In this document: one piece after another, positions 1 to 9,604 of the stretch
Layout of the letters: every line of letters starts with the position of its first letter
Numbering within the stretch: the stretch's first letter is position 1
NCBI RefSeq assembly: GCF_022179125.1
Contig: NZ_BPQG01000097.1
Span: forward strand, 1-44,716
Length of the DNA: 44,716 bases
Reading direction: 5' to 3'
From: Methylobacterium cerastii
Lineage (GTDB): Bacteria > Pseudomonadota > Alphaproteobacteria > Rhizobiales > Beijerinckiaceae
Notes under the pieces: generated by a model
Seen by the model: only the letters and a program-made list of their open reading frames with translations
The model's database searches: none
What the model was told of the DNA's origin: nothing
Translations under genes and position numbers: made by a program

Positions 1-1
1 C

Positions 2-202
2 GTGACGCTGAAGGTGGAAGGCCTGTACGTGAACCTCGACCAGAACGGCCGCAACAACGGCGCGTTCGCCACCAACTCGACCGGCACCGTGACCCTGACC
101 TCGCCGGGCGTGACCGTCGTGCAGAGCGGCCTGAACCGCAACAACAGCACCGAGTTCGCTGTCGTGCGCGCCGGCCTGAACTACAAGTTCGGCTCGTACT
201 AG
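2..202 (+). CDS. Outer-membrane beta-barrel protein, C-terminal part (partial)
   Basis: The reading frame is open at the left edge, so only the last 66 or so residues are visible; the first codon seen (GTG, position 2) is probably internal. The segment alternates polar and hydrophobic residues, is rich in Asn, Thr and Gly, and ends in [12 protein letters not shown]. Such an aromatic terminal strand is typical of small outer-membrane barrels of the Omp25/Omp31 type, abundant in Hyphomicrobiales. Inference: an outer-membrane porin-like protein inserted by the Bam machinery. A strong hairpin terminator follows at 270. The exact family cannot be fixed from the tail alone. Confidence 0.65.
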   Translation: MTLKVEGLYVNLDQNGRNNGAFATNSTGTVTLTSPGVTVVQSGLNRNNSTEFAVVRAGLNYKFGSY

Positions 203-269
203 GACCTTCGGGACCGGACGCGGCCCGCACCCCGGGCCGCAGCCGAACCCGATCCTCGACCCGATACAG

Positions 270-305
270 AGAAGCCCGGCCGAAAGGCCGGGCTTCTTGC
301 GTTTT
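270..305 (+). terminator. Rho-independent terminator after the outer-membrane protein gene
   Basis: A perfect 12-bp inverted repeat (AGAAGCCCGGCC at 270-281, loop GAAA, GGCCGGGCTTCT at 286-297) is followed by TGCGTTTT. It lies 67 bases after the upstream stop codon, in the right orientation to end that transcript. Confidence 0.85.
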
Positions 306-335
306 GCAGACCCGTTACTCGCACGGAGCTACGCA

Positions 336-364
336 CGAAAAAGCCCGGCCGCAGGGCCGGGCTT
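336..364 (-). terminator. Rho-independent terminator after parE
   Basis: The arms AAGCCCGGCC (341-350) and GGCCGGGCTT (355-364) flank a GCAG loop. On the minus strand the hairpin runs into TTTTTCG, as expected for an intrinsic terminator just past the parE stop codon. The 10-bp arms are identical to those of the facing terminator at 270-297. Confidence 0.85.
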
Positions 365-390
365 CGTGTCGCACCGCCAATGGGGTCGCC

Positions 391-2508
<2,118 letters not shown>

Positions 2509-2742
2509 CCGCTCACGATATCGGAACAAAACGGAAACATTAAAGGCGATCTGCCCGCGATTCCGTGGCGCAGCTTCGCATGTGCGGCGCGCGCCCACCA
2601 AACGCTGCGATGCAACCGTCATCGGAGTGATGCGCAGCTCTGGTTAAGATCGCCTCACGTTGCAGTTTCGCGCGGAACTGGGGAGGGCATCCTGCATTAT
2701 ACCGCAAAAGCTCCGCCGCGCTTAGGGCAGGGAACGCCACCG

Positions 2743-2928
2743 ATGACGACCGCTTCGATCGAGGCCCGGACCCTCACCCTCGCTCGCCTGGAGCGCGCCG
2801 CCGGACAGGCCTTCGGCTGCGAGCAGGAGGGTGCGTCCGCGTCCCGCCTCACGCTCGTCGGCCCGACCACCATCGCCCTGGCGACCTTCGCGACGGCGCT
2901 TGCGGCGACGATCAGCTATCTGATCTGA
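2743..2928 (+). CDS. Small membrane-anchored protein, function unknown
   Basis: An ATG at 2743 preceded by AGGGAA opens a 61-residue frame. The first 37 residues are polar and probably helical; the last 25 or so form one hydrophobic segment ending directly at the C-terminus (…SYLI), which suggests a tail-anchored inner-membrane protein. It is divergent from parE (234 bases between starts) and convergent with topA. I do not recognise the family. Its composition matches its neighbours, but a short ORF in such GC-rich DNA could also be fortuitous. Confidence 0.5.
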   Translation: MTTASIEARTLTLARLERAAGQAFGCEQEGASASRLTLVGPTTIALATFATALAATISYLI

Positions 2929-3021
2929 GACGTCCGAGCGTCTTCACGCGAAGCGGTCACCGGCTCGCATGAAGACGATGCTTCGTGATTGGACCGGATC
3001 ACCGAGCCGGCGGCGAACGGT

Positions 3022-5802
3022 CTAGCCGCTCGCCTTCTTCGTCGCAGCCGGCTTCGCAACGGTCGTCTTGGATGCGGTCGTCTTGGATGCGGGCGTCTTG
3101 GCCGCCGCGGCCTTCGGGGCCGTGCGCTTCTTCGCAGCCGGCTTGGCAGCGGATTTGGCAGGTGCGTCCACATCCTTGGTGGCCTTCGCGGGCTTCCGCG
3201 CCGCCGTCTTGGCGCCACGGGCCGGCGCGGCCTTGCGGCCCCGGCTCGGCTTGCCGCCGCCGGCCGCGCGCTTGGCGTTGACCAGGTCGATGCCCTCTGC
3301 GAGCGTCAGCGCCTCGGCGGCCGTCGACTTCGGCAGGGTCGCGTTGACCTCGCCGTCGGTGACGTAGGGGCCGTACTTGCCGGCCTTCACCACGAGCTCG
3401 CGCCCCGTCGCCTCGTCCTTGCCGATCGGACGGCCGGGATCGGAGGAGGGGCGACCGCGCCCGCCACCCTGTTCCTTGGCGACGATCAGGTCGATCGCCC
3501 GGTTGGCGCCGACCTCGAGCACGTCGTCGTCCTTGCCGAGGTTCGCGTAGGTCTTGCCGTGCTGCACGTAGGGCCCGAAGCGGCCGAGGTTGGCCAGGAT
3601 CGGCTCGCCGGTCTCAGGGTGCTTGGCGACCTCGCGCGGCAGCGATAGCAGACGCAGCGCCTTCTCCAGGTCGACCATCGAGGGCGTCACGCCCTTCGGC
3701 AGCGACGAGCGCTTGGGCTTGGCCGCATCCTTCTCTGTCGATGCCTCGCCGAGCTGGACGAACGGACCGAAGCGGCCGTCGCGGATCGTCACCGGCAGGC
3801 CCGAGACCGGGTCGTTGCCGAGCAGCCGCGTCCCGGGCGGGCTGCCGTCCGGCGAAGACCCGTCGCCCTCGCCGTCGACGCCCGCGGCCGAGAGCTGGCG
3901 GGTGAACTTGCACTCGGGATAGTTCGAGCAGCCGACGAAGGAGCCGAACTTGCCGAGCTTCAGCGAGAGCTGGCCCGAGCCGCAGGTCGGGCATGTGCGC
4001 GGGTTCGAGCCGTCCGCCTTCTGCGGAAAGATGTGGTCGCCGAGCAGCGTGTTCAGCGCTTCCAGCACCTCGGTGACGCGCAGCTCCTTGGTGCCGCCGA
4101 CGGCGGCCGAGAAGTCGCGCCAGAAGTCGCGCAGCACGTCGCGCCAGTCGATCTCGGCGTTCGACACCCGGTCGAGCTGGCCTTCGAGGTCGGCTGTGAA
4201 GTCGTACTCGACGTAGCGCTTGAAGAAGCTCTCCAAGAAGCCGGTCACCAGCCGGCCCTTGTCCTCGGGCTGAAGGCGCTTCTTCTCGATTTTCACGTAT
4301 TCGCGGTCGCGCAGGGTCTGAAGCACGGCGGCGTAGGTCGAGGGCCGGCCGATGCCGAGTTCCTCCATGCGCTTGACCAGGCTCGCCTCGGAGAAGCGCG
4401 GCGGCGGCTCGGTGAAATGCTGGGTCGAGGCGATGCGCTCGCGCTTCAGCGCCTCGCCGGCCTTCATCGGCGGCAGGCGCTTGCCGTCCTCGTCCTCCTC
4501 GTCGTCCTTGCCCTCTTGGTAGAGGGTGAGGAAGCCGTCGAACTTCACGACCTGGCCGGTGGCGCGCAGGTCGATCTTGCGCGGGCCGACGCTGGCCGTC
4601 ACGTCCACGGTCGTGCGCTCCAGTTCGGCCGACTCCATCTGGCTCGCGACGGTGCGCGTCCAGATCAGGTCGTAGAGCTTGGCCTGCTCGGGATCGAGCA
4701 TGCGCGCGACCTGCTTCGGCAGCCGGCCCATCTCGGTCGGGCGCACGGCCTCGTGGGCCTCCTGCGCGTTCTTGGCCTTGACGCTGTACTTGCGCGGCAC
4801 GCCCGGCACGTACGTGTCGCCGAACTCGCGGCCGATCACGCGGCGCGCGTCGGCGATGGCTTCGGGCGCCATGTCGACGCCGTCGGTCCGCATGTAGGTG
4901 ATGAGGCCCACGGTCTCGCCGCCGATGTCGACGCCCTCGTAGAGTTTCTGCGCGACGCGCATAGTCTGCGCCGGCGCCATCCCGAGTTTTCGCGATGCTT
5001 CCTGCTGCAGGGTCGACGTGGTGAAAGGCGGCTGCGGGTGGCGCTTGGCGGGCTTGGCCTCCACGCTCGCCACCTGGAAGGTCGCGAGCTCGAGGTCGCG
5101 CTTGAACGCGGCCGCGTCCTCGCCGTTGCCGACGTCGAGGCGCTGGATCCGCTTCCCGTCGGCGCCGACGAGCCGGGCCTCGAACACGCCGCCGTCGGCG
5201 GTCGAGAGCGTCGCCACCAGCGACCAGTACTCGCGCGGCTTGAAGCGCTCAATCTCGACCTCGCGCTCGCAGACGAGCCGCAGCGCCACCGACTGCACGC
5301 GCCCGGCCGAGCGGGCGCCGGGGAGCTTGCGCCACAGCACAGGCGAGAGGTTGAAGCCGACGAGGTAGTCGAGCGCCCGGCGGGCGAGGTAGGCGTCGAC
5401 CAGCGCCTGGTCGATCTGGCGCGGCTGGCGCATCGCCGTCTCGACCGACGCCTTGGTGATCGCGTTGAAGGTGACGCGCTCGACGGGGATGCCCTTCAGC
5501 ACCTTGCGGGCATTCAGCGCCTCCAGCACGTGCCAGGAGATCGCCTCGCCCTCGCGATCCGGGTCGGTCGCCAGGATCAGCTTGTCGGCGCCCTTCACGG
5601 CGCGGGCGATCTCGGACACCTGCTTCGATCCGCGGGCGTCGAGCTCCCAGATCATGTTGAAGTCGGCCTCCGGGTCGACCGAGCCGTCCTTGGCAGGAAG
5701 GTCCCGGATGTGCCCGAACGAGGCGATGACTTCATAGTCCCGGCCAAGATACTTGTTGATGGTCTTGGCTTTGGCCGGCGACTCGACGACGACGACTTTC
5801 AT
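3022..5802 (-). CDS. topA: DNA topoisomerase I (TopA)
   Basis: Type IA topoisomerase that relaxes negative supercoils by a single-strand break. 926 residues. The N-terminal Toprim domain carries Glu7 and the Asp80-x-Asp82 pair in ATDPDREGEA. The catalytic Tyr is Y303 in GLITYMRTDG. A CPTC…GCSNYPEC zinc ribbon lies near residues 604-630. Three topoisomerase C-terminal repeats follow (GRFGPFVQLG, GRFGPYVQHG, GKYGPYVTDG). The last 80 or so residues are a Lys/Ala/Pro/Thr-rich tail, a probable non-specific DNA-binding extension. The start MKVVVVESPAKAKTI is the canonical topA start. In many relatives topA follows dprA; here dprA is about 6 kb away on the other strand. Confidence 0.97.
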   Translation of the reverse strand: MKVVVVESPAKAKTINKYLGRDYEVIASFGHIRDLPAKDGSVDPEADFNMIWELDARGSKQVSEIARAVKGADKLILATDPDREGEAISWHVLEALNARKVLKGIPVERVTFNAITKASVETAMRQPRQIDQALVDAYLARRALDYLVGFNLSPVLWRKLPGARSAGRVQSVALRLVCEREVEIERFKPREYWSLVATLSTADGGVFEARLVGADGKRIQRLDVGNGEDAAAFKRDLELATFQVASVEAKPAKRHPQPPFTTSTLQQEASRKLGMAPAQTMRVAQKLYEGVDIGGETVGLITYMRTDGVDMAPEAIADARRVIGREFGDTYVPGVPRKYSVKAKNAQEAHEAVRPTEMGRLPKQVARMLDPEQAKLYDLIWTRTVASQMESAELERTTVDVTASVGPRKIDLRATGQVVKFDGFLTLYQEGKDDEEDEDGKRLPPMKAGEALKRERIASTQHFTEPPPRFSEASLVKRMEELGIGRPSTYAAVLQTLRDREYVKIEKKRLQPEDKGRLVTGFLESFFKRYVEYDFTADLEGQLDRVSNAEIDWRDVLRDFWRDFSAAVGGTKELRVTEVLEALNTLLGDHIFPQKADGSNPRTCPTCGSGQLSLKLGKFGSFVGCSNYPECKFTRQLSAAGVDGEGDGSSPDGSPPGTRLLGNDPVSGLPVTIRDGRFGPFVQLGEASTEKDAAKPKRSSLPKGVTPSMVDLEKALRLLSLPREVAKHPETGEPILANLGRFGPYVQHGKTYANLGKDDDVLEVGANRAIDLIVAKEQGGGRGRPSSDPGRPIGKDEATGRELVVKAGKYGPYVTDGEVNATLPKSTAAEALTLAEGIDLVNAKRAAGGGKPSRGRKAAPARGAKTAARKPAKATKDVDAPAKSAAKPAAKKRTAPKAAAAKTPASKTTASKTTVAKPAATKKASG
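3062..3106. repeat. 15-bp tandem repeat inside the topA tail
   Basis: GTCGTCTTGGATGCG occurs twice in perfect tandem (3062-3076 and 3077-3091), with a degenerate third unit at 3092-3106. On the coding strand it encodes repeated Ser-Lys-Thr-Thr-type residues of the basic tail. Slippage here would change tail length in five-residue steps without a frameshift. Confidence 0.8.
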
Positions 5803-6107
5803 GGACGAAACAGCCTCTCGTCAAAGCCCGAGCAGCGGCAGGAACGCACCAATTGTGGGGTTTCGCGCCGCGGCCGGGCCGGACCTGCGCCGGGCATGAA
5901 GTGGTTCATGCCCCGCGGGTTGTCAAATGGGGGCTGTCCAAAGCGTGGCGCGAACGCGCCAGTACAGTCTCGCCGCAGCGGCGCTCCGACGGAGGGTGAG
6001 GACTCCGGAAACGCTACGCGACTCCCCCTCCCATGGGAGAAGGGACCCGCGCTCGACCAAACACCCGGTCGAGCGCGGCAAATCGCCAGGATTCGGAAGC
6101 GCGAGCC
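5803..6107. other. Intergenic region upstream of topA with two inverted repeats
   Basis: About 300 bases between topA and the oxidoreductase gene, both on the minus strand. I see no convincing gene. It holds a 9-bp inverted repeat GGGCATGAA-GTGG-TTCATGCCC (5892-5913), 90 to 110 bases upstream of the topA start, and a 12-bp inverted repeat near 6047-6078. Between them is a C/T-rich then G/A-rich stretch (about 6020-6045) resembling the short palindromic sequences at 24807 and 39957. The topA promoter should lie here but I could not assign it. Confidence 0.6.
6047..6078 (-). terminator. Hairpin after the molybdopterin oxidoreductase gene
   Basis: A perfect 12-bp inverted repeat, CCGCGCTCGACC (6047-6058) and GGTCGAGCGCGG (6067-6078), separated by 8 bases, starts 30 bases after the oxidoreductase stop codon. 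There is no T-tract on the minus strand, so it may stabilise the RNA 3' end or act with Rho rather than be a classical terminator. Confidence 0.5.
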
Positions 6108-7031
6108 TCAGATCCCCGCGTACCACTCGTAGCCGCGGTCTTCCCAGTAGCCGCCCTGGCCGTCGCCGATCTTGGCGAGGGAATCGACCACCTCGATCCG
6201 CATCACGTACTTGGCCTGCTTGTAGCCGAGCTGGCGCTCGATCCGAAGGCGCAAGGGGGCGCCGTTCGAGACCGGGAGCGGCTTTCCGTTGAGGTCGTAG
6301 GCGAGGATCGTCTGCGGATGGAAGGCGTCGGTGAGGTCGATGCTCTCGTAGTAGCGGATCGGCGTGCGCGTCTCCTCCGGCTCCTCGGGCGGCGTGCCGC
6401 CCCAGGCGTCGGCATCGTTGCCCGCCGCAGCGACCTGGACGTGGCGCACCGCGCTCGGGTTCTCTGGTTGTATGAAGGCCCCGTCCTTGGTGCCGTCCTT
6501 GCCGCCCTCCAACCCGCCGCCGGCATATTCCAGCGTGTCGGCGCAGTGGAACACGACGTAGCGCGCCTGCGGCTTCAACCCGGCGCGGTTCAGCACCTCG
6601 GACAGGGGCACGCCGGCCCACTTGCCGATGCAGCTCCAGCCCTCGACGCAATCGTGCCGCGTGGTCTGCGTCCGCGACGGCAACCCGCGCAGGTCCGCGA
6701 GGCTGAAGCTCTGCGGGCGCTCGACCAGGCCGCCGACCTCGAGCTTGAAGGTGGAGAAGTTCGAGGCCGCCAGCGCCTTGTAGGCCTTGTCCGGCGGGTC
6801 GATCGTCCCGTTCGGCTTGAACACGGCCGAAATCTCGGACTCGGGGAATTCCCTGGCGAGCGAGGCGTTCGAGAGCAGCAGGCGCTGCACGAACAGGTTG
6901 GCGTCCTCCCCGGCCTTCAGGGTCCGCGGGCCGTAGGCGGAGCCGGCGAAGCGGTCGCAGCCGGCGAGCATCGCGGTGCCACCGAGCGCGGCGACGGTGG
7001 TGAGGAAGCGGCGGCGGTCGAGGGTGCTCAT
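6108..7031 (-). CDS. Tat-exported molybdopterin-dependent oxidoreductase (sulfite oxidase/MsrP family)
   Basis: 307-residue protein of the SUOX/YedY (MsrP) molybdopterin fold. The N-terminus carries a twin-arginine motif (DRRRFLTT) and a lipobox LAGC with Cys25, so I infer folded export by Tat and lipid anchoring. Cys128 in RHDCVEGWS aligns with the molybdenum-ligating Cys of MsrP. In that family the enzyme reduces periplasmic substrates such as methionine sulfoxide using electrons from a membrane haem protein. The cytochrome b gene immediately upstream overlaps by ATGA, so the two are translationally coupled. The true substrate is unknown: family members also include sulfite oxidases, and the partner here is a b561-type cytochrome rather than a typical MsrQ. 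Confidence 0.85.
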   Translation of the reverse strand: MSTLDRRRFLTTVAALGGTAMLAGCDRFAGSAYGPRTLKAGEDANLFVQRLLLSNASLAREFPESEISAVFKPNGTIDPPDKAYKALAASNFSTFKLEVGGLVERPQSFSLADLRGLPSRTQTTRHDCVEGWSCIGKWAGVPLSEVLNRAGLKPQARYVVFHCADTLEYAGGGLEGGKDGTKDGAFIQPENPSAVRHVQVAAAGNDADAWGGTPPEEPEETRTPIRYYESIDLTDAFHPQTILAYDLNGKPLPVSNGAPLRLRIERQLGYKQAKYVMRIEVVDSLAKIGDGQGGYWEDRGYEWYAGI

Positions 7032-7882
7032 CGGCGGGTCGCTCCATCCTGCTCGATCGCGAACCAGCCGGTGACCATGCCGCGCATGTTGTTCCAAAAC
7101 CCTGAGACCAGCACCAGCACCACGTGCACGATCACGAACAGCACCAGGAGGTTGGCCACGATGAAGTGGACCGTGCGGGCCGATTGCCGGCCGCCGAACG
7201 CATCGACGAGCCAGGGCCAGGCGGCGTCCATGCCGGGCGACATCGCAAGGCCGGCCAACACCATCGCCGGCAGCAGACCCGCGATGACGGCGAGGTAGGT
7301 CAGCTTCTGCAGCACGTTGTAGCGCTTGGCCTCCTCGCCCTTGGGGAAGTGCAGGGTGAGGTGCTCGCGCACCGAGCCGCCGATGTCGCGCACCTGGTCG
7401 CCGTCCGGGATCACCCGGCGGCGCAGCTGCCCCGACACCAGCCCGTAGAACAGGTAGATCGCGCCGTTGATCACCAGCGCCCAGGCAAACAGGAAGTGCC
7501 AGCGCCGGGCGGTGGCGAGGTCCTGCCCCGAGGGGATCGTGCTCCACGAAGGGAACGCCCGGTCGGCTATCTGGCCCTGGTCCTTGGAGAGGCCGAGCAC
7601 GCCGGTCGTGTCGAAGGTGTAGCCGCCGACCGTGACGACGCCGCGGGCGTTGCCCTTGGCGTCGGTGTCGCTGGTGATCGCGAGCGCCGGGGTGTCGAAG
7701 GTCGACTTCGCGCCCCAGTACAGGGCCGGGTGCGCATTGAAGATTTGCAGCCCGCTCATCAGCAGGATCAGCAGGGAGGCGGCGTTGAGCCAATGCGCGA
7801 GGCGGATCACCAGCGGATGCCGGTAGATCGTCTCGCGGCGGGGGGACGCGGCGCCGGAGGGAATCGCCGGGGAAGCTGCCAA
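7028..7882 (-). CDS. Cytochrome b/b561-type membrane haem protein, electron donor to the oxidoreductase
   Basis: Four hydrophobic segments carry His residues suited to haem b ligation: one in [14 protein letters not shown], one in RRWHFLFAW, and ones in VHFIVAN and VIVHVVLV of the last helix. A soluble insert of about 75 residues lies between helices 1 and 2. Inferred role: passing electrons from the quinol pool across the inner membrane to the downstream Tat-exported molybdoenzyme; the genes overlap by ATGA. The start is uncertain. I favour TTG at 7882 with AGGCGA upstream (284 residues). The only in-frame ATG, at 8032, adds 50 residues of unnatural composition and reaches within 8 bases of pyrB, leaving no room for a divergent promoter. 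Confidence 0.8.
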   Translation of the reverse strand: MAASPAIPSGAASPRRETIYRHPLVIRLAHWLNAASLLILLMSGLQIFNAHPALYWGAKSTFDTPALAITSDTDAKGNARGVVTVGGYTFDTTGVLGLSKDQGQIADRAFPSWSTIPSGQDLATARRWHFLFAWALVINGAIYLFYGLVSGQLRRRVIPDGDQVRDIGGSVREHLTLHFPKGEEAKRYNVLQKLTYLAVIAGLLPAMVLAGLAMSPGMDAAWPWLVDAFGGRQSARTVHFIVANLLVLFVIVHVVLVLVSGFWNNMRGMVTGWFAIEQDGATRR

Positions 7883-8040
7883 GGGAAGTTCGCCTGATTG
7901 CAGGAAAAGGATGGGAGGAACTGCGACCCATTCGCCGCGTGGTCCCAGCCGGTTACGTACAACCGCCGCGGAAAGTTGCCAGCCTCCGGATCGCGGCCCG
8001 CGCTTGCCGTCGCACCGGCCGCGACCTATCACGCGAGCCG

Positions 8041-8988
8041 ATGAGCCAGCCGACGCACCCGAACTATCCCCACCGGCATCTCCTCGGGATAGAGGGCCTG
8101 TCGCGCCCCGACATCGAGGGGTTGCTCGACCGGGCGGATGCCGCGGTGGCGATCTCCCGCCAGGTCGAGAAGAAGCTCTCGACGCTGCGGGGCCGCACCC
8201 AGATCAATCTGTTCTTCGAGCCCTCGACGCGGACGCAATCCTCGTTCGAGCTCGCCGGTAAGCGCCTCGGCGCCGACGTGATGAACATGTCGGTGGCGTC
8301 TTCCTCGGTGAAGAAGGGCGAGACGCTGATCGACACTGCGGCGACCCTGAACGCGATGCGCCCCGACATCATCGTGGTGCGCCACCATTCGGCCGGCGCC
8401 GTGCACCTGCTCGCCCGCAAGGTGGACTGCTCGGTCGTGAACGCCGGCGACGGCGCCCACGAGCACCCGACCCAGGCGCTGCTCGACGCGCTGACCATCC
8501 GGCGCAACAAGGGGCGGATCGAGGGGCTTCGAGTCGCGATCTGCGGCGACGTGCTGCACAGCCGCGTCGCCCGCTCGAACCTGATCCTGCTTCAGGCGAT
8601 GGGCGCGCGCGTCCGCGTGATCGCGCCGTCCTCGCTCCTGCCCGCTGGCATCGAGCGCTTCGGCGTCGAGGTGTTCACCGACATGCGTAAGGGCCTCGAC
8701 GGCTGCGACATCGTGATGATGCTGCGCCTGCAGCGCGAGCGCATGAACGGCTCCTTCGTGCCGTCGGTGAAGGAGTACTTCCGCTATTATGGTCTCGACG
8801 CCGACAAGCTCGCGCTCGCCGCCCCCGACGCCCTGGTGATGCATCCCGGCCCGATGAACCGCGGCGTCGAGATCGCCTCGGACATCGCCGACGGCGCGCA
8901 ATCGCTGATCCGCGAGCAGGTCGAGATGGGCGTCGCCGTGCGGATGGCGGTGATGGAAGCGCTGGCCTCGCACCTGCCGAACGCTTGA
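8041..8988 (+). CDS. pyrB: Aspartate carbamoyltransferase catalytic subunit (PyrB)
   Basis: Condenses carbamoyl phosphate with aspartate, the committed step of pyrimidine synthesis. 315 residues. The carbamoyl-phosphate loop S62-T63-R64-T65 is in [13 protein letters not shown], and [12 protein letters not shown] and the C-terminal [12 protein letters not shown] signature are present. I chose ATG 8041 (MSQPTHPNY); the frame extends upstream to 7939 but that stretch is not protein-like. The stop codon is separated by one base from hicA, and pyrC-like follows hicB. No pyrI gene is visible. The neighbouring pseudo-dihydroorotase implies a PyrB/pseudo-DHOase complex of the kind known in Pseudomonas. 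Confidence 0.97.
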   Translation: MSQPTHPNYPHRHLLGIEGLSRPDIEGLLDRADAAVAISRQVEKKLSTLRGRTQINLFFEPSTRTQSSFELAGKRLGADVMNMSVASSSVKKGETLIDTAATLNAMRPDIIVVRHHSAGAVHLLARKVDCSVVNAGDGAHEHPTQALLDALTIRRNKGRIEGLRVAICGDVLHSRVARSNLILLQAMGARVRVIAPSSLLPAGIERFGVEVFTDMRKGLDGCDIVMMLRLQRERMNGSFVPSVKEYFRYYGLDADKLALAAPDALVMHPGPMNRGVEIASDIADGAQSLIREQVEMGVAVRMAVMEALASHLPNA

Positions 8989-8989
8989 C

Positions 8990-9211
8990 ATGCCTCCGCG
9001 CGACTTCGACCTTGATATCCAGGCCATTCGGCGGCGCCTGGAACGGGAGGGTTGGATGACGCGACCGTTCAAGGGACCGCACGACATCTACGCGCATCCC
9101 GAGCGGGCGGGGACCGTCGCGGTGCCGCGCGGCCGCGGCGACCTTCCGGCCGGGACCGCGCGAAGCATCGCCCGGGCGGCCGGCTGGACGAAGGGGAGGC
9201 AGGAATCGTGA
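8990..9211 (+). CDS. hicA: HicA-type toxin (mRNA interferase)
   Basis: 73 residues with the short dsRBD-like HicA pattern: an N-terminal helix ending LEREGW, then FKGPHDIYAHP with the conserved His31, then VAVPRGRGDLPAGTARSIARAAGW. HicA proteins cleave mRNA independently of the ribosome, and the His is catalytic in the family. The ATG is one base after the pyrB stop, so translation is probably coupled to pyrB. The stop overlaps the hicB GTG start (GTGA). In this family toxin-before-antitoxin is the usual order. The usual Ser before the His (GSH) is Pro here (GPH), which could affect activity. Confidence 0.85.
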   Translation: MPPRDFDLDIQAIRRRLEREGWMTRPFKGPHDIYAHPERAGTVAVPRGRGDLPAGTARSIARAAGWTKGRQES

Positions 9212-9594
9212 CGGCGTATGTCGGCATTCTCGAGAAGGACCCGACCAGCCTCTGGGGCGTATGGTTCCCCGACCTGCCCGGCTGCATCGCCGCCGCCGAG
9301 ACGGCCGACGCGACCGTGATCCAGGCGGCCGAGGCGCTTGTGCAGTGGATGGCGCTGATCGAGGAGGACGGACGGACCCTGCCGCCTGCGCGGACCATCG
9401 AGGTCCTCCGTCAGGACGTGGACGTCTCGCAGGCACTTGCCGCCGGCCACGCCGCCGTCGTCATCCGTCCCCCCTTCGACGAGCTCGGACTCGACGAGAC
9501 GGCGATCAGAGCGATCGATTCGGCTGCCGAGCGCCGCGGCCTTTCCCGGCGTGATCTCGTTCGCGAGATGGTCCTCAATCAGATCGCGGTTTGA
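9208..9594 (+). CDS. hicB: HicB-type antitoxin
   Basis: 128 residues. Residues 1-70 or so match the HicB partial RNase H fold (AYVGILEKDP…WGVWFPDLPGCIAAAET). The C-terminal 45 residues (ETAIRAIDSAAERRGLSRRDLVREM) look like a ribbon-helix-helix DNA-binding domain, so the protein probably neutralises HicA and may repress a promoter. The start is GTG 9208, overlapping the hicA stop, with a strong GGGGAGGCAGGA upstream that falls inside hicA. It ends 10 bases before pyrC-like. A strong RBS for the antitoxin and a weak one for the toxin would favour excess antitoxin. Confidence 0.88.
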   Translation: MTAYVGILEKDPTSLWGVWFPDLPGCIAAAETADATVIQAAEALVQWMALIEEDGRTLPPARTIEVLRQDVDVSQALAAGHAAVVIRPPFDELGLDETAIRAIDSAAERRGLSRRDLVREMVLNQIAV

Positions 9595-9604
9595 TCCCCC
9601 CCAG

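Noticed and set aside
4033-6132. 699-residue plus-strand ORF
   Set aside because: It is the antisense of topA; composition is Arg/His/Leu/Val-rich, typical of a GC-rich shadow frame, with no family motif.
7950-7965. CGGTT-ACGTAC-AACCG near-palindrome between cytochrome b and pyrB
   Set aside because: Only five base pairs per arm; too weak to report as an operator without conservation data.
8029-9087. 352-residue minus-strand ORF over pyrB
   Set aside because: Antisense of pyrB with low-complexity His/Arg/Gly composition.
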